Part shown: piece by piece, positions 1 to 16,239 of the stretch
Numbering within the stretch: the stretch's first letter is position 1
How the letters are laid out: every line of letters starts with the position of its first letter
Assembly (NCBI GenBank): GCA_905182985.1
Contig: CAJJDN010000156.1
Coordinates: forward strand, 98,888-162,887
Reading direction: 5' to 3'
Length of the DNA: 64,000 nucleotides
Source of the DNA: Paramecium sonneborni
Lineage: Eukaryota; Ciliophora; Oligohymenophorea; Peniculida; Parameciidae
Position numbers and translations under genes: made by a program
Notes under the pieces: model-generated
What the model was told of the DNA's origin: nothing
Databases searched by the model: none
The model's input: the letters and a program-made list of their open reading frames with translations, nothing else

Positions 1-1
1 C

Positions 2-897
2 AAACTCAATTTTAAATAGATTGAAAAATTAGAAGCTGAAAATTCTAAATTAAATAAAAATAATAAAGAATTATTAAAATCTATACAAGGATTTTTATTA
101 GAATTACTTAAAATAGGTCTAGATTGTAGAAAATAAGGATTATGTTGGATTGTTAAGGCAGTATGGGATACAAATGAAAAATTGAATGATGATAATTTTC
201 CATCTTATTTGGATTCTAAAGGAAGAGAATTTTTAATTTAAAAGGCTAAAAAAATGATTGAATTGAATGATTTATTTATAAGAGCTCATTAATTATTTGG
301 AAGTTATCATGGTAAATTAGAAACATCTTAAGATAATTTAAATACTTCAATTTTATCGATATTATCTAAGAATCATTTTTCATAGATTGATTCAGAAGAT
401 ATTAAAAGAAAAACATTAAGAGATAGAAGAATGAAATCTAGTGGAGAAATCAATTTATTACTTAAAGGATTGAATAAAGAAGAAAAATAAAGTATTTAAG
501 GAACTTTAACATAGATTTTCTAAAGTAAATAGACTTTGAATGACATAATATATACAGAAGCATAAAAAAAGATATAAAAAATGTTTAAAACTGAATCAAG
601 CCTCATATTAGAGTAATCATTTATTTCAGAAGATAAAGAAAAATTAATTAGAGAATATTAATAAATTTAAAAAGATATTGAAATAAAAGAGATTCAATTT
701 AAGAAATTCGAAGATTGTGAATTATCAAGAATTGTTAAAGAAATAGAATATAAAAAATATTTACAGAGGTAATATTTAAACTTTATAATTTAAGATTTTC
801 TGTAGAACCTTTATAAGTATTATCTGCATTATTTGGATATGTAAAAGCAGAGAGAGAATTAATTAAATAAGGCATGATGCATATATCAAATAATTGA
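2..897 (+). CDS. Coiled-coil hypothetical protein, 3' part (5' end outside window)
   Basis: Open from the window edge to TGA at 895-897 when TAA/TAG are read as Gln. One 26-nt intron at 769-794 (GTAATA...TTAAG) restores the frame, leaving 290 codons. The visible 289 residues begin with a charged coiled-coil stretch (KLEKLEAENSKLNKNNKELL), followed by a more globular patch containing CRKQGLCWIVKAVWD, then further Gln/Lys-rich helices ending in QGMMHISNN. The Trp/Cys patch looks like a conserved core, but I do not recognise the family. The gene converges on the minus-strand CHAT gene with only 18 bp between stop codons. Function unknown; the coding call and intron are well supported by frame and composition. 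Confidence 0.75.
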
Positions 898-915
898 GTT
901 TTTTTAAGAAAATGA

Positions 916-5649
<4,734 letters not shown>

Positions 5650-5692
5650 TATTAGTAATTATAAATAAAAAAAAAAGATTTAATTTGCATCA

Positions 5693-6753
5693 ATGGTTCG
5701 ACTAGAGAAACTATTGTATGAATAATTATTGAATATTCGTGCCTTAAATAGATAAAGAATAATTGGATCTCCAAGAAAATGGTATTCAGAACCACGTACT
5801 CCTGCATTAACACTTTCAGCAATGAAATTATTTACTTAAGGAGTGACTGGTTAGATTTATAAAATGGTAGAGCCTTTATTTGCAAGGTATAGAGTGATTA
5901 GATAATACTAGATTCTTTTATCGATGGATGAGAAACATTGGTTTGGATAGAGGATTAGCATTAGAAGATTTAGTATTATTTTAAGATAGAGAATTAAGAA
6001 GAGATCCACTTTTTGAACATATTTAAAGAGAGGGATTTCATCCTTATACTTGGATTATGTTCAATAAAAGAAGAGCAAGATATTCAAAAGTAGAAAGAGG
6101 TGTAAGAGGATCTACAGCACCAGAATGGTTATAAACAGAAGCAAGAGAACGAACATTAGCTGATAGCGTTTAAAATATATATGAATGGGATAATTATGTT
6201 TACTAAAACTATATGAGTGATATGACACCAACTGCAAGAGGAACTATACTTCAAAAAGTATTACCACTTGAATGGTTCTTATTTTTTGGATTACTAAGAG
6301 TTGATACTTGGGATAGATACTTTTATAATGAAGTCATGTATAAAGGACTAGAATACTCTAAAGAAGAATTAGCTAATATTCCTAAACCATTTAAAGCATA
6401 ATTAAGTACTTATACATTATTCAAATGTATTTAGCAACAGAAGAAGGTAGAAGATAATTTGAAATTAATGTTAATAGATTCATTTAACTCTATCCTGGCT
6501 CTATTGTTAAAGAAGGGTATATAAATATAAATATAAATTTAAATTTAGTGATAAATTTGATTTCCAAAGATTTTATGCACTTGAAGCTATCAATAACAAT
6601 AGAGATTTGAGTAAATATGATTCATCACTTATTTCGTAACTCAAATCTGAATTAACATAAACAGTTGAAAAGAAATCAGCCACCAAAATCAAGAAAGTTA
6701 AACCAACTTTACCCACTTGGTTCAACTCTGATGGAAAAGGACTCTTAGCATGA
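5693..6753 (+). CDS. Conserved-looking hypothetical protein with three introns
   Basis: ATG 5693, TGA 6751-6753, introns 5887-5911 (25 nt), 6406-6434 (29 nt) and 6517-6548 (32 nt); the spliced frame is 325 codons (324 aa). The protein is rich in Arg and aromatic residues, with WYSEPRTPALTLSAMKLF near the N-terminus, RGTILQKVLPLEWFLFFGLL in the middle and a basic C-terminus (KKSATKIKKVKPTLPTW). Composition and the Arg-rich start would fit a ciliate-specific mitochondrial complex subunit, but that is a guess; no family motif is recognised. It is divergent from the CHAT gene (43 bp between start codons), so the two may share a promoter region. Confidence 0.8.
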
Positions 6754-6822
6754 TAATTATACATACATTAAATATATATATATAATATTTATTATATATT
6801 TAATCTATTCTTATTCATATTT

Positions 6823-8040
6823 ATGAATTAATTGATTACCATTCATATTGGAGGAGCAGGATCTAATATTGGATATTAACTATGGTCAAATTTATCTTAA
6901 CAAAATTCATAAGATCTTCCCTCCATATTTTAAGAAAACTCTCTACAATCATATAAACCTCGATCAATTTTTGTAAATACTCTGGATAAATAAATTCCTC
7001 AATGTAATTATTCTTTATTCTCTCCTAATCAATTCTTTTATACTAAAGAAGACTCAGCAGTCATTTATACTTCTGGTCATTATTGCATAGCTAAAGATTT
7101 GATTCCAAAAATATAAGATGAAATTAGAAGATAAGTTGAAAATTGTGATCATTTTTCAGGATTCGTATTTACTCATTCTATAAGTGGAGGTTTTGGCTCA
7201 GGATATACTACTCTTCTTTCAAGGTTATTAAAAATTGAATATAATAAATCCATTAATTTCAGTTTCTGCTTAGCTCCATCCCCAAATTATAGTGATAATA
7301 TAATAGAATCATATAATTCTCTTATGAGTCTAAATTCTATGGCAGAAACTTTTGATGGAGTAATTTTATTGCAAAATGAAGCTATTTATAATCTCATTGA
7401 AAATCGATTAGATATTGAGTCTCCCTCATTTAATGAAGCTAATTAAGTTATTATACATCCTATAATATCTTTGTTAAAATTTAATTAACAGAAATCTTTA
7501 CAATTACTTAAATTAAATTTAACTAATAAAAATAAATTAAATATTTGGTCATGTTCTTATGGACCTCTATTCAATCAAGATGATAGGGATTACTCATTAT
7601 AACTCACTTCAAATTCAGTTAAAGATATATTAACTTATAACTCCTACATTTGTCATTTAAAAAAAATGTAATATAAGCAAGCGTTTTTATATGCTGAATA
7701 AATAAATTAGAAAATATTGTCAAGAACTTTATCTGAGGTAATTGTCAATAAATAATACTCAATTTATTTGAAAGAATAATAAGAATAAACATATAAAAAT
7801 TAATAATTTTAATAGTAAATCTATTCTGGTAAAGGGAATTTGTTGTTTATACATAAAAGTACAGGAATAGGAGAATAATTAACTTCAATACATAAGAAAG
7901 CCTAAATCCTTTTTTAAAAAAGAGCTTTCATCCATTGGTATGTAGGAATAGGGATTGAAGATCAATCTGTAACAGGAGAGTTTACAGATTTTGAATAATT
8001 GTAAAAAGACTATGCAAATGAAGTTTTTAATGATTAATGA
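6823..8040 (+). CDS. Highly divergent alpha-like tubulin
   Basis: An intronless 406-codon frame (405 aa; ordinary tubulins are about 450). Tubulin signatures: N-terminal ITIHIGGAGSNIGYQLW (GxAGxQxG loop), SGHYCIAKDLIPKIQDEIRR matching the helix before the T4 loop, SGGFGSGYTTLLSRLL at about 121-136 in place of the tubulin GGGTGSG loop, and the C-terminal RAFIHWYVGIGIEDQSVTGE corresponding to the alpha-tubulin H11-H12 region. The loop Thr is replaced by Phe, the Gln of AGQ by Asn, and the acidic EE tail is absent. Known: Paramecium carries several rare divergent tubulins tied to basal bodies. Which one this is (kappa-like or unassigned) cannot be decided by eye. Nucleotide binding is probably altered. 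Confidence 0.88.
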
Positions 8041-8060
8041 AAAAATAAATATGTTTTAAT

Positions 8061-10611
8061 TCATGAGAATCTAGACAATCTTTTCATCTTTTTCTTTACA
8101 GTTTTTCTTTTTTAATTAAGTTTTCTGATAATGTTTTCATGATTATATTATTTGAAATATTTAGTAAAGGTTTACATGACATCAATATTTTAGAATTTTT
8201 CTTTTGATTTAGGAGTACAATTTTCAATATTATTCTAATTAATATTTTATTGAGGATTATCTACTTCTTGAATTTATTATAAATTAATTTAAATCAAATC
8301 AGATGTATGCTTTCTTGAATATCCAATAATGGTTTATCTTTTATTAGGAATTTATCTTTTTTATTGAGTGATTTTAGGTTTGAATTGATTTTCATCAAGA
8401 GGATTAGATAATTTTTATTCATCCATTTATACAGAATCAAATTACCAAGATTAAGAATTGGATTATAATTCCAAACTTTCAGGATCATCATCTTAATCAT
8501 CAGAATCTAATATGGATTTATATTTAATTTTCATGATCTCTCGTTTATCATTAATAAATTAACAAGTTTCTATTTATATTTCTTTAAAATTTCTTAAAAT
8601 TTATTGTTTAACGTATAAGCGTTTAAATTTTTATCTGTTTTAAATAGAATATTTATTTGATTTAGCAATAGCAATAGCTCTATTAGGTTTATATATAATA
8701 TCTTAACAAATATGATGACCTTCACGTCTGCATAATGGACAAAAGAGATAGAGATTTGAATAATTTTCAAAGATGACTTAATCATGAATCATACAAAAAA
8801 CTTCTTTATCATTATTTTTTAAGACTTATTTAAATATTTAAGTAGGTATAAAATAGAAAATAGAGAAATCTGAACTTTTGAGATAATATTTAGGTTAATT
8901 CACATTAAATAAATTGAGTAATCCATAATGATCGCCTTAAAATATATTGCAAATATGTTTAGGATATGCTTTTGATCCCCAACATACTTCTGCTTATCCT
9001 TTATATAATATATAAACTCCATCCTATAAATTAATGAATTCACCAGGTTAGTAATATACCTCTTGTATGTATTACATTAATTCTTTTATACATTCAATAT
9101 TAAAATTATTTACTAAGAAAGGCACTTTGAGTAACATTTATCCTTTATCTTATAAATTGATTTCCTATTGCAATTGTATACTTAATTTAGAGAATATCTT
9201 ATCTTCATTTTATTTCTATTCTCCTAAACCCCATTTCCAAAGAGATTTCAAATATTATTGAACTCTCCTTTGCAAATCTGTATCACAACCTTTTTTAACT
9301 AAATAATTTTGAATAATCCTTGCTTCTTGATTAAATTAACTTTTATTTTAATCAATATCTTTGAGTACAGTTGTAATTGTATTAAGTGTGTAAGCAAATA
9401 TAGCACTTGATAACAATACAATCATTATACAAGCCATTAATTCAATCTCATTTACTGGTACAATATCTCCATAACCTACTGTTGTCATTGTCAATATTGC
9501 AAAATAAAATGCCCATAAATATTAAATATACCATTCATTATCCTATAATTAATTAATACTTAACCAACTAGGTTCTTTATGACCAGCAACTATCCATAAA
9601 CATGCCTATATATTTATATATATAAATAAATACAATTATATGAGCCAATAAAAAAATTATAACAAATAATGTTATTAATTTTATATGGTTTTTGTATTTA
9701 TTCTATGGATCTAATTCATATCTCAAAAATTTAATGAACTTCTTTATTTCAGATATCTTGAAAAAATAAATGTATTTTATGTATAATATATCCTGAAATA
9801 GAAACAATGAAAATCCAACAATACCCAAGGCATCCAAAAAGAATCCACTCTTTAAATATTATAATGCTAAATATTAATGATTTTTCATCAATTAACCATT
9901 CTTATATATCTGTACATTAAATCTTAATACGATATCGAATAGCTAAGTATTTATTTTTTATACATACTAGAAATATCCATTCAAACAGAAAAATTTCATA
10001 TTACTAGACTATCAAGTTATCCAATTTAACTCCAAAAGCATCTATTAAGGGAAACAATATAAAAATATGAAGCATAAAAAACAATTTGAACATATTCCAA
10101 ATAATTATAAAAGGATGACTTGGTTTAATTGACCATTCTTAATTTATGTTATGTTTTTCTATGTATTTTAATACCACTCCTTTAAGTTTGCCCATCTAAA
10201 ACTTTGATTCATAATAAATTGATTCAAATTGTTTTTCCTGCTTCTTTACTTATTTATTAATAATCCCCTTAGAATACCCAGATCCTAAATCATCTATAAC
10301 ATTTAATTGTTTCTCTGTCAATGAATGATATTGCTTCACCTATAATTACTAAACAATTTTACTTATGTTGATTATCTCATTCTATTAATACATTTAACTA
10401 ACACTTCTCTTTTCTCTGCCTTATTTCGTATTGTCTCTAGCATAAATGCACTCTTCCAATCTGTTTCAATATTCTTACGTCTTTTCTATACAAGAGTAGC
10501 TCTAGAATTATCAGGTGAATTTATGTTTATTAAATTTTCAGAAGCATTTACAAAACTCATCTTATCTCTCTGATCTTCTTCAAATTTCACTTTTAATAAT
10601 AAATTACTCAT
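8061..10611 (-). CDS. Six-TM potassium channel with C-terminal cyclic-nucleotide-binding-type domain
   Basis: ATG 10609-10611, TGA 8061-8063, introns 10340-10362 (23 nt), 9943-9967 (25 nt) and 9606-9633 (28 nt); 824 aa after splicing. S1 is near FIIIWNMFKLFFMLHIFILF, S5 contains LLAHIIACLWIVAGH, and the pore reads TMTTVGYGDIVP at about 350, the K+ selectivity filter. S4 (FFKISEIKKFIKFLR) has few regularly spaced charges, so voltage sensing may be weak. After a C-linker, the binding fold (VPFLVNNFNIECIKELMQYI, then GEFINLQDGVYILYKGQAEV) lacks an obvious phosphate-binding Arg cassette, so ligand binding is uncertain. Known: Paramecium has large K+ channel families controlling ciliary beating and membrane potential. 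The tail is Gln/Asp-rich. Confidence 0.93.
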
Positions 10612-10650
10612 TTTAAAACAGATTACTTATTTAAAATAAGAAACCAGAAT

Positions 10651-10962
10651 TCACTTTACAATTTCCCTTTTATTTAAATCAACATATCTTTTTTATATGT
10701 ATAATTAATTCGATAGTTCTATATTATAATTATTTTTTATGAAGTCTTCTATTTCATCCTTTCTCATTTTTACATTTTCTCTTTCATTACTCTCTCTTAT
10801 CTAAACAAACGATCAAATCTAAATTAACAATTTATAATCCTCTAAATTATGAAATCTAATTTTCAATAACACAACAAATTACTTAATTAAGTTTTTAAAT
10901 CCTTTTGATTACTATTTCTATCTAGAATGATATTTTATATTTTATTCAATCTACTCCTCCAT
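10651..10962 (-). pseudogene. Small reading frame broken by one in-frame TGA
   Basis: 104 codons from ATG 10960-10962 to TGA 10651-10653 with coding-like composition on both sides of an in-frame TGA at 10813-10815 (start MEEQIEQNIKYHSRQ; after the TGA SFVQIRESNERENVK). No intron with GT...AG ends removes the TGA in frame. It lies immediately upstream of the K+ channel gene on the same strand. It could be a decaying gene or two tiny chance frames; no homology recognised. Confidence 0.3.
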
Positions 10963-11702
10963 TATCATTATATAAATTAAACTAAATTATTTAAATTATC
11001 AAAAAATTTGCTTAAATGTCAAATTTAAGAATCTCCCAATACTAGCCATTTTACTAGTGCCATTTAGATTATATTTTATAAAATTCAATTTAAAATAAAA
11101 AATATTCATTTTAATCAATTAATTTTAGGGTAAATTTGATACATTTTAATTATTACTAAATTATTTAAAATCTAATGTAATGTGAATGCTATTCCTTAAT
11201 TGTTTATTTTAATTTATTACCAATCTTTTAATCATATCAGATTAATTAGAATTTAAGTTTCCTTTCTTGCTCTTTACTTGATAATTAGAAATAATCATTA
11301 TATTTCATCCTTAATGTATCTGATCGCATCATTTCTCATAATTTTAGCTTAACCATGTTAGATTATTATTTTTAAAATTTGCATAGGTAATTTGCAATAT
11401 TGGTAATTTAATATTCTATCATAAAATAACTTTAAAAGGTTAATAAGAAAGAAAATAAATTAATTGCAGTATTTAGCTCAAATAGAGTGGAAATAAAAAT
11501 TAGAATGAGTAATAAAATTAATTCTAAATAATTCAGAATAATCATCTTTTTATTGTATTGAATTCCAATTTGATTCATTATAAAATTAGTTATAAAAATA
11601 ATATAATAGAAAATAAATTTATTTTTAAAGTGAAATCAGACTGAAAAATTAGCTAAAAAAAAATTCAAATTTATAGATAAGTAAAGAAGTTTAATTAATA
11701 AA
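10963..11702. other. AT-rich intergenic region, no gene seen
   Basis: 740 bp upstream of the C2H2 gene. I read both strands for TGA-free frames with coding composition and found none worth calling. No repeat or structured RNA is apparent. It presumably contains promoter sequence for the plus-strand gene that starts at 11703. Confidence 0.6.
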
Positions 11703-12772
11703 ATGAATAGAAAATAAACTTATATTGAGCAGGAAGAAATATATGAATACCCATCGGATACACCATATAGAAATAACAATTATCAATAATACACTCCCAG
11801 AAGAGGATTTCAATTAGGCCATATTTGGAGTTCATCTTAATATGCTTAATCAAGTGTAAGACCGTAGAGATCAATCTTTACAAGACAAAGTCATTAAGTT
11901 TATAACAATTCTTCAAAATAAACAAAGGCAAATGGTTAAGTTCCAGCATTTGATGATTTACTTGATTAAAAAGAATATAGTTTTAAATAGCAAAAAGTAT
12001 TGCCATCTTTTGGGAATTTTAATTAGATTCAATAAGTAAACATTTAATTGAAATAAATTATAGAAAGGAGAGGAGGATGAGACCTTTTACAATTAATTGG
12101 GTAACATATAATAATAGATGATTGAATTGGATTAGACAATGGAGAAATTGGAATCAAAGATGCAAGAGATAAAAATTTAGTAGTTGAATTTTTTGAATAA
12201 TAATAATTGTAATAGTTCTGTAGTGGAATAAGAAGTTTAAGAGAAATAGTAATAAAAATAGTATTAAAATAATAACAGTATTTAATGGAAGGTGTTTAAT
12301 TTGAAGAAGGAAATCTAGGATGAGTAAATTGGTATAATAAATTATTGATATATATATAGTTGAATTAGGTAAGCCAGATGATTTCGAGAAACTTTAGATA
12401 GTATATATATAATAGAACATAAATGGGATAGTTGGAAGATTAGGTCATTTACTATAAAATTAATCATAATAGAAATTGTGTTTTAGGAATACAGAGATTG
12501 ACGAAGGAGGAGAAATATGTTTTTCATTTAATAAAAATTTGAATCGATTCACAAAGATATATAAATGCAAATTCTGTCCTTTAACTTTTTAGAAGGCATG
12601 TTCTTTAGGGTATGAAAATATATTAATTTTTAGTGGTCATATATCAAGATCACATAAGGAGGAATCTTAATAAAGTAAAAAGGAAGCTTAGCCTATTAAG
12701 AAGACAAGCATTTAGAAATAAAAAAAGGCATCTCTATAAAAATCAATAGGTATTTAACTAATGCAATTATGA
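11703..12772 (+). CDS. C2H2 zinc-finger protein
   Basis: ATG 11703, TGA 12770-12772, introns 12036-12063 (28 nt), 12332-12359 (28 nt) and 12610-12633 (24 nt); 329 aa. The third intron is needed to complete the finger: after splicing the sequence reads KCKFCPLTFQKACSLGGHIS followed by RSH, a Cys-x2-Cys...His-x3-His finger with the A-S-L-G-G-H core seen in plant and ciliate single-finger proteins. The N-terminus is Arg/Gln/Tyr-rich and low complexity, the middle is a coiled coil, and the C-terminus is basic (KKTSIQKQKKASLQK), consistent with nuclear nucleic-acid binding. Likely a transcription or chromatin factor; targets unknown. Confidence 0.85.
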
Positions 12773-12848
12773 AAATGAATATTATATATATAGAATATAT
12801 ATAAATGGAATAATAATAAAAATTGAATATATGCATTTGATTTATGAA

Positions 12849-13997
12849 TCATTCAGATAGTTTTTGGTTGATATATTCAATTAATCTATCTACGATATCA
12901 ATTTCAGTTTATCTAATGAAATATTAGGAATATTTTGATACCTACTAAGTTTTTAGTTGCTGTATTCTTGATCTTCTAATTCATTAATTCTAGTGGCATC
13001 TTAAATGTTCAATTAAGTGACTTCAACAATGGCATTAGATATATTAATTAACCCATCTAATTCATTTAATCTAGATTAAATTTCTTTGAGTCTATTATTG
13101 GCTGTAGCTAATGAAACTTATAGAGTTTATTTTTCATTTCTTAAATCATCAGTTAATCTAGTGAGATTTTCTACTTGAGTCTTATGATTAGCTTCTAATT
13201 AATCTTGTCCTTCTTATAGGGCAGTGATTAATCTAGCAACTAAACTTAAAACATTATTTAAAGTTTCTGGGTTAACTTTAGTTGTCATTTCAGCTAATCC
13301 TTCTATTATAGGTTAAAAGAGTGTTAATGAACTCTTTTTTGTATGAGCTTCAAGAATTTCTTTTATTTTTTAGAAATTCTCTTTAGTTTATATAAGATTA
13401 CTCTTGGTGTCTTATCTTAAAAAGAATAAGAATGAATAAATACGTTAATTAAATAAGAGATGTTCCTTCGCCTCTTAAATTCATTAATAATCTTTATGCT
13501 TCTTTGCATGCTAAGATAGCATCACTATAATCAGAATATTTAGTAGCAAAATCTGCATTTTCTGCATCAAGTCTGGATTGAGCATCAGAACTTCCTCTTC
13601 CATTTCTATCAAGAGCTGATTAATCTTCTTTAACTCTTGTTTAAAGTGTAGATAATTCATTATTAAGACTAGATTGCTCTTATCTCTAATTATCAAGATC
13701 TTATTAAGCTTATTCGAGGGTAGCTTAAAGTTTGGCAAGGTCAACTTGAGATCTTCTTGTAAATGTGCTATTTTCTTAATCTTATAATTATGTAAGTGCT
13801 ATCAATTCATCCTTTATTTATTAGAGAAGTTGTTTAAGCTCATTTAATGATCCACCTGTTTTCATATTTACACTAACCAAGTTAATCATAGATGATCCAA
13901 AAGGATGATCTGCATAGTTTTACAATCTCTAACTTAACTCTCCAACTGTTGAAGCTGTTGCCAAGGCTATTACTAAAAGTAGCAATGCTGATTTCAT
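12849..13997 (-). CDS. Trichocyst matrix protein (TMP family)
   Basis: ATG 13995-13997, TGA 12849-12851, introns 13416-13443 (28 nt) and 12913-12941 (29 nt); 363 aa. It starts with a signal peptide (MKSALLLLVIALATAS) and is otherwise almost entirely coiled coil with regular heptads, rich in Gln, Leu, Asp and Ser. Size, signal peptide and two coiled-coil halves match the trichocyst matrix protein precursors of Paramecium (related to Tetrahymena granule lattice proteins). Known: precursors enter the secretory pathway, are cleaved, and their products crystallise in the trichocyst core, which expands explosively on exocytosis. The exact subfamily (T1, T2, T4) was not assigned. It is divergent from the CoaE-like gene, with only 34 bp between start codons. 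Confidence 0.88.
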
Positions 13998-14031
13998 AAT
14001 ATATTAATAAAAACAAAAAACGAATACCTTA

Positions 14032-15043
14032 ATGGAATAATTAAATAGTGAAGAATAAGTTATTATTGAAGAGATTATTCAATCATAACACTCAGAACAC
14101 ACTGAAATACATATCATTGAATATATATGTTACCCATTCTACTTAGCCTTACTCTGTCTATTGTGTATCCTTATCAACTTAAATAAGCGTAAATTTAGAA
14201 GAAGGTAATATTTGAAATTATAAATCATAGATATCGAGTTGATGAAATATTCCTTTTTATAGCTGTTTATTTATTCAATGTTTTGATAACATGGAATTTT
14301 TTTGATTTTTTTGATAAAATAGTAAGATTCATCATCACATTGATAATAATATTTGGGATTCAACATTATATAGGAAGAGTTTAAATAGTAGGAATAACTG
14401 GAGGAATTGGATGTGGGAAATCTACGATTGCTAAATACTTTAATGAATTCCTTAAAGTTTAAGTAATTGATTGCGATCAAATTGGCAGAGATATTGTAGA
14501 ACCTGGAAAGCCAGCTTATAAACTTATTGTTTAGAGATTTGGACTTTCAATTCTAGCAGGTAACCAAGATGGACAACCAATAGATAGATAGAGATTAGCA
14601 GACTTGGGTAACTTGTATTGATTAGCATTTTCAGTATTTCAAGATAATCAAAAAAGAAAATAATTGCAAGCAATTACAAATAAATATATTTTTAAAGAAA
14701 TAGCTAAATCCATTTGGAAAATTTGTTTCATTTAAAAAGATCAATATGTTGTTATTGATGCTCCATTATTATTTGAGAGTAAAGTATTAGAGTATTTCTG
14801 TTTCCCTATAATTACTGTTGTTGTAACAAGCCAAGAAGAAATAATCAAAAGGCAAATATTTATTGTTATCTTAGAGTGAAAGATAGAAGTGGTTTAAATG
14901 AAGAACAAATATTATAGAGAATTGAATCTTAAATGAAAGCAGAGATTAAAATTAAAAAATCTGATATTGTAATTACAAATGATAAATCTGAAAAATCATT
15001 AATAAGATAAGTGTAAGAGAAAGTGTTCGAGTATTTAATATGA
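14032..15043 (+). CDS. coaE: Dephospho-CoA kinase with N-terminal membrane anchor
   Basis: ATG 14032, TGA 15041-15043; 314 aa after introns 14205-14230 (26 nt), 14608-14625 (only 18 nt) and 14852-14874 (23 nt, GC...AG). The first ~110 residues carry two or three hydrophobic helices (CYPFYLALLCLLCILI, FLFIAVYLFNVLITW, IITLIIIFGIQHYI) before the kinase domain: VGITGGIGCGKST P-loop, IDCDQIGRDIVEPGKPAY, VVIDAPLLFES, and RSGLNEEQILQRI near the C-terminus. This enzyme phosphorylates dephospho-CoA at the 3' hydroxyl, the last step of CoA synthesis. The anchor suggests a membrane location, perhaps the outer mitochondrial membrane or ER (inference). Splicing of the last intron with a GC donor gives IIKRVKDRSGLNEEQ, which fits the family; no GT donor works. 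Confidence 0.9.
14852..14874 (+). other. Putative GC-AG intron
   Basis: 23 nt, GCAAAT...CTTAG, inside the dephospho-CoA kinase gene. Reading through leads to TGA within 20 codons; removing exactly these bases joins two conserved parts of the enzyme and makes the whole gene a multiple of three. All other introns I resolved in the window start with GT. Confidence 0.7.
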
Positions 15044-15090
15044 ATTATAAATAATAAGGGATTTATTAATATTAAAATATAATAAATGAC

Positions 15091-16217
15091 TCATCTTCTA
15101 TTTGGTATAGGTTTCCATGTTCTATAATCTAAATCTTATTTTGGTGTGTTTTCAAATACTTTATTTAATTTTTCATCTAAATCTTAATCAAATTTCTTTA
15201 ATAATTGTAAGCTTCCCAAAGATTCTTCTAATTAGGCTACAGTTCTTGCTCCTGTAATAGCAACATCTATATCTTTATTCCTCATAGTCCAAGCTAATGC
15301 TAATTATGCTGGAGTGACTGATAATTCTTTAGCTAGATTTACGAATTATTTCAATCCTTCTACATTTCTTGGATTACTTGCTATTAAAGTATATATAGAT
15401 ATTTGTACTATGTTTAAATAGAAATCTATTAGATGCTCTATCTTTAGTTAACCATCCATTATCTTTACCACATCTACTATTTTCAGGTATTCCATCTAAA
15501 TATTTTCCTGTTAAAAATCCTCCGCATAAAGGACTATATATTGTGGTTCCATAATTGTATTTTTCATACAAAGATACAAAATCAACTTCAAATCTCTTTC
15601 GTTCTAACATATGATATTCCCCTTGATCAGCAATAGGTCTAATCAATCCATGAACATCTGCGTAATTTATAGCCTCTTGAATCTAAGCAGCATTCCAATT
15701 ACTGGTTGCCCAATAAAATGCTTTGCCATCTTCTATTACTGTATTAAATCCTCTGACTATTTCTTCTATTGGTGTTTCACAATCATATTAGTGAGCATAA
15801 ACTATATCTACATAATCTAATTATAAATTCTTTAAACTAGTATTAACAGCTTCAATAATATGTTTTCTATTCAAAGTGCACATTCTATTGATATTTAATC
15901 CTAATTCTTATTTATAATCAATACCTCCTGGTGTTTAATTACCAAATACTTTTGTAGTAATTACTAATTTCTCTCTTGGAATATTAAGAATTTTTATTGA
16001 TCTTCCTAATTATTTTTCAGCTTCTCCATGTTAATAGCTAATAATAGTTAGGAATTAAGAACAATTCTGCAGTATCAAAAAAATTGATTCCAGCTTCGTA
16101 TGCTCTCTTAATAATGGCTACATTGACTTCTTCATCTTCAGGTTGAAAATTGACCATGTTTCCAAATCCTAATTGTGAAACTAACAATCCTGTATTTCCT
16201 AAAAGATTATATTACAT
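15091..16217 (-). CDS. Aldo/keto reductase, Kv-beta (AKR6)-like
   Basis: ATG 16215-16217, TGA 15091-15093, introns 16038-16062 (25 nt) and 15381-15408 (28 nt); 357 aa, close to Kv-beta core length. Family motifs: NFFDTAEFYQHGEAEKQLG (catalytic Asp/Tyr region), KLVITTKVF (Lys), NRKHIIEAVNTSLKNLQLDY, FYWATSNWNAAQIQEA, IADQGEYHMLERKRFE, SPLCGGFLTGKYLDGIP and a C-terminal TGART-type NADPH-binding segment. The RKHIIE...SLxxLQLDYVD and EYHM(L/F)xR motifs are typical of K+ channel beta subunits and their YghZ relatives rather than metabolic AKRs. Likely an NADPH-dependent oxidoreductase that could associate with K+ channels; it lies about 5 kb from a K+ channel gene, which may be coincidence. Confidence 0.93.
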
Positions 16218-16239
16218 TAATATTATTTATATTTATTCA

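Noticed and set aside
14840..14900. Programmed frameshift in the dephospho-CoA kinase
   Set aside because: Frameshifting of that kind is known in Euplotes, not Paramecium, and a 23-nt GC-AG intron gives a better protein join.
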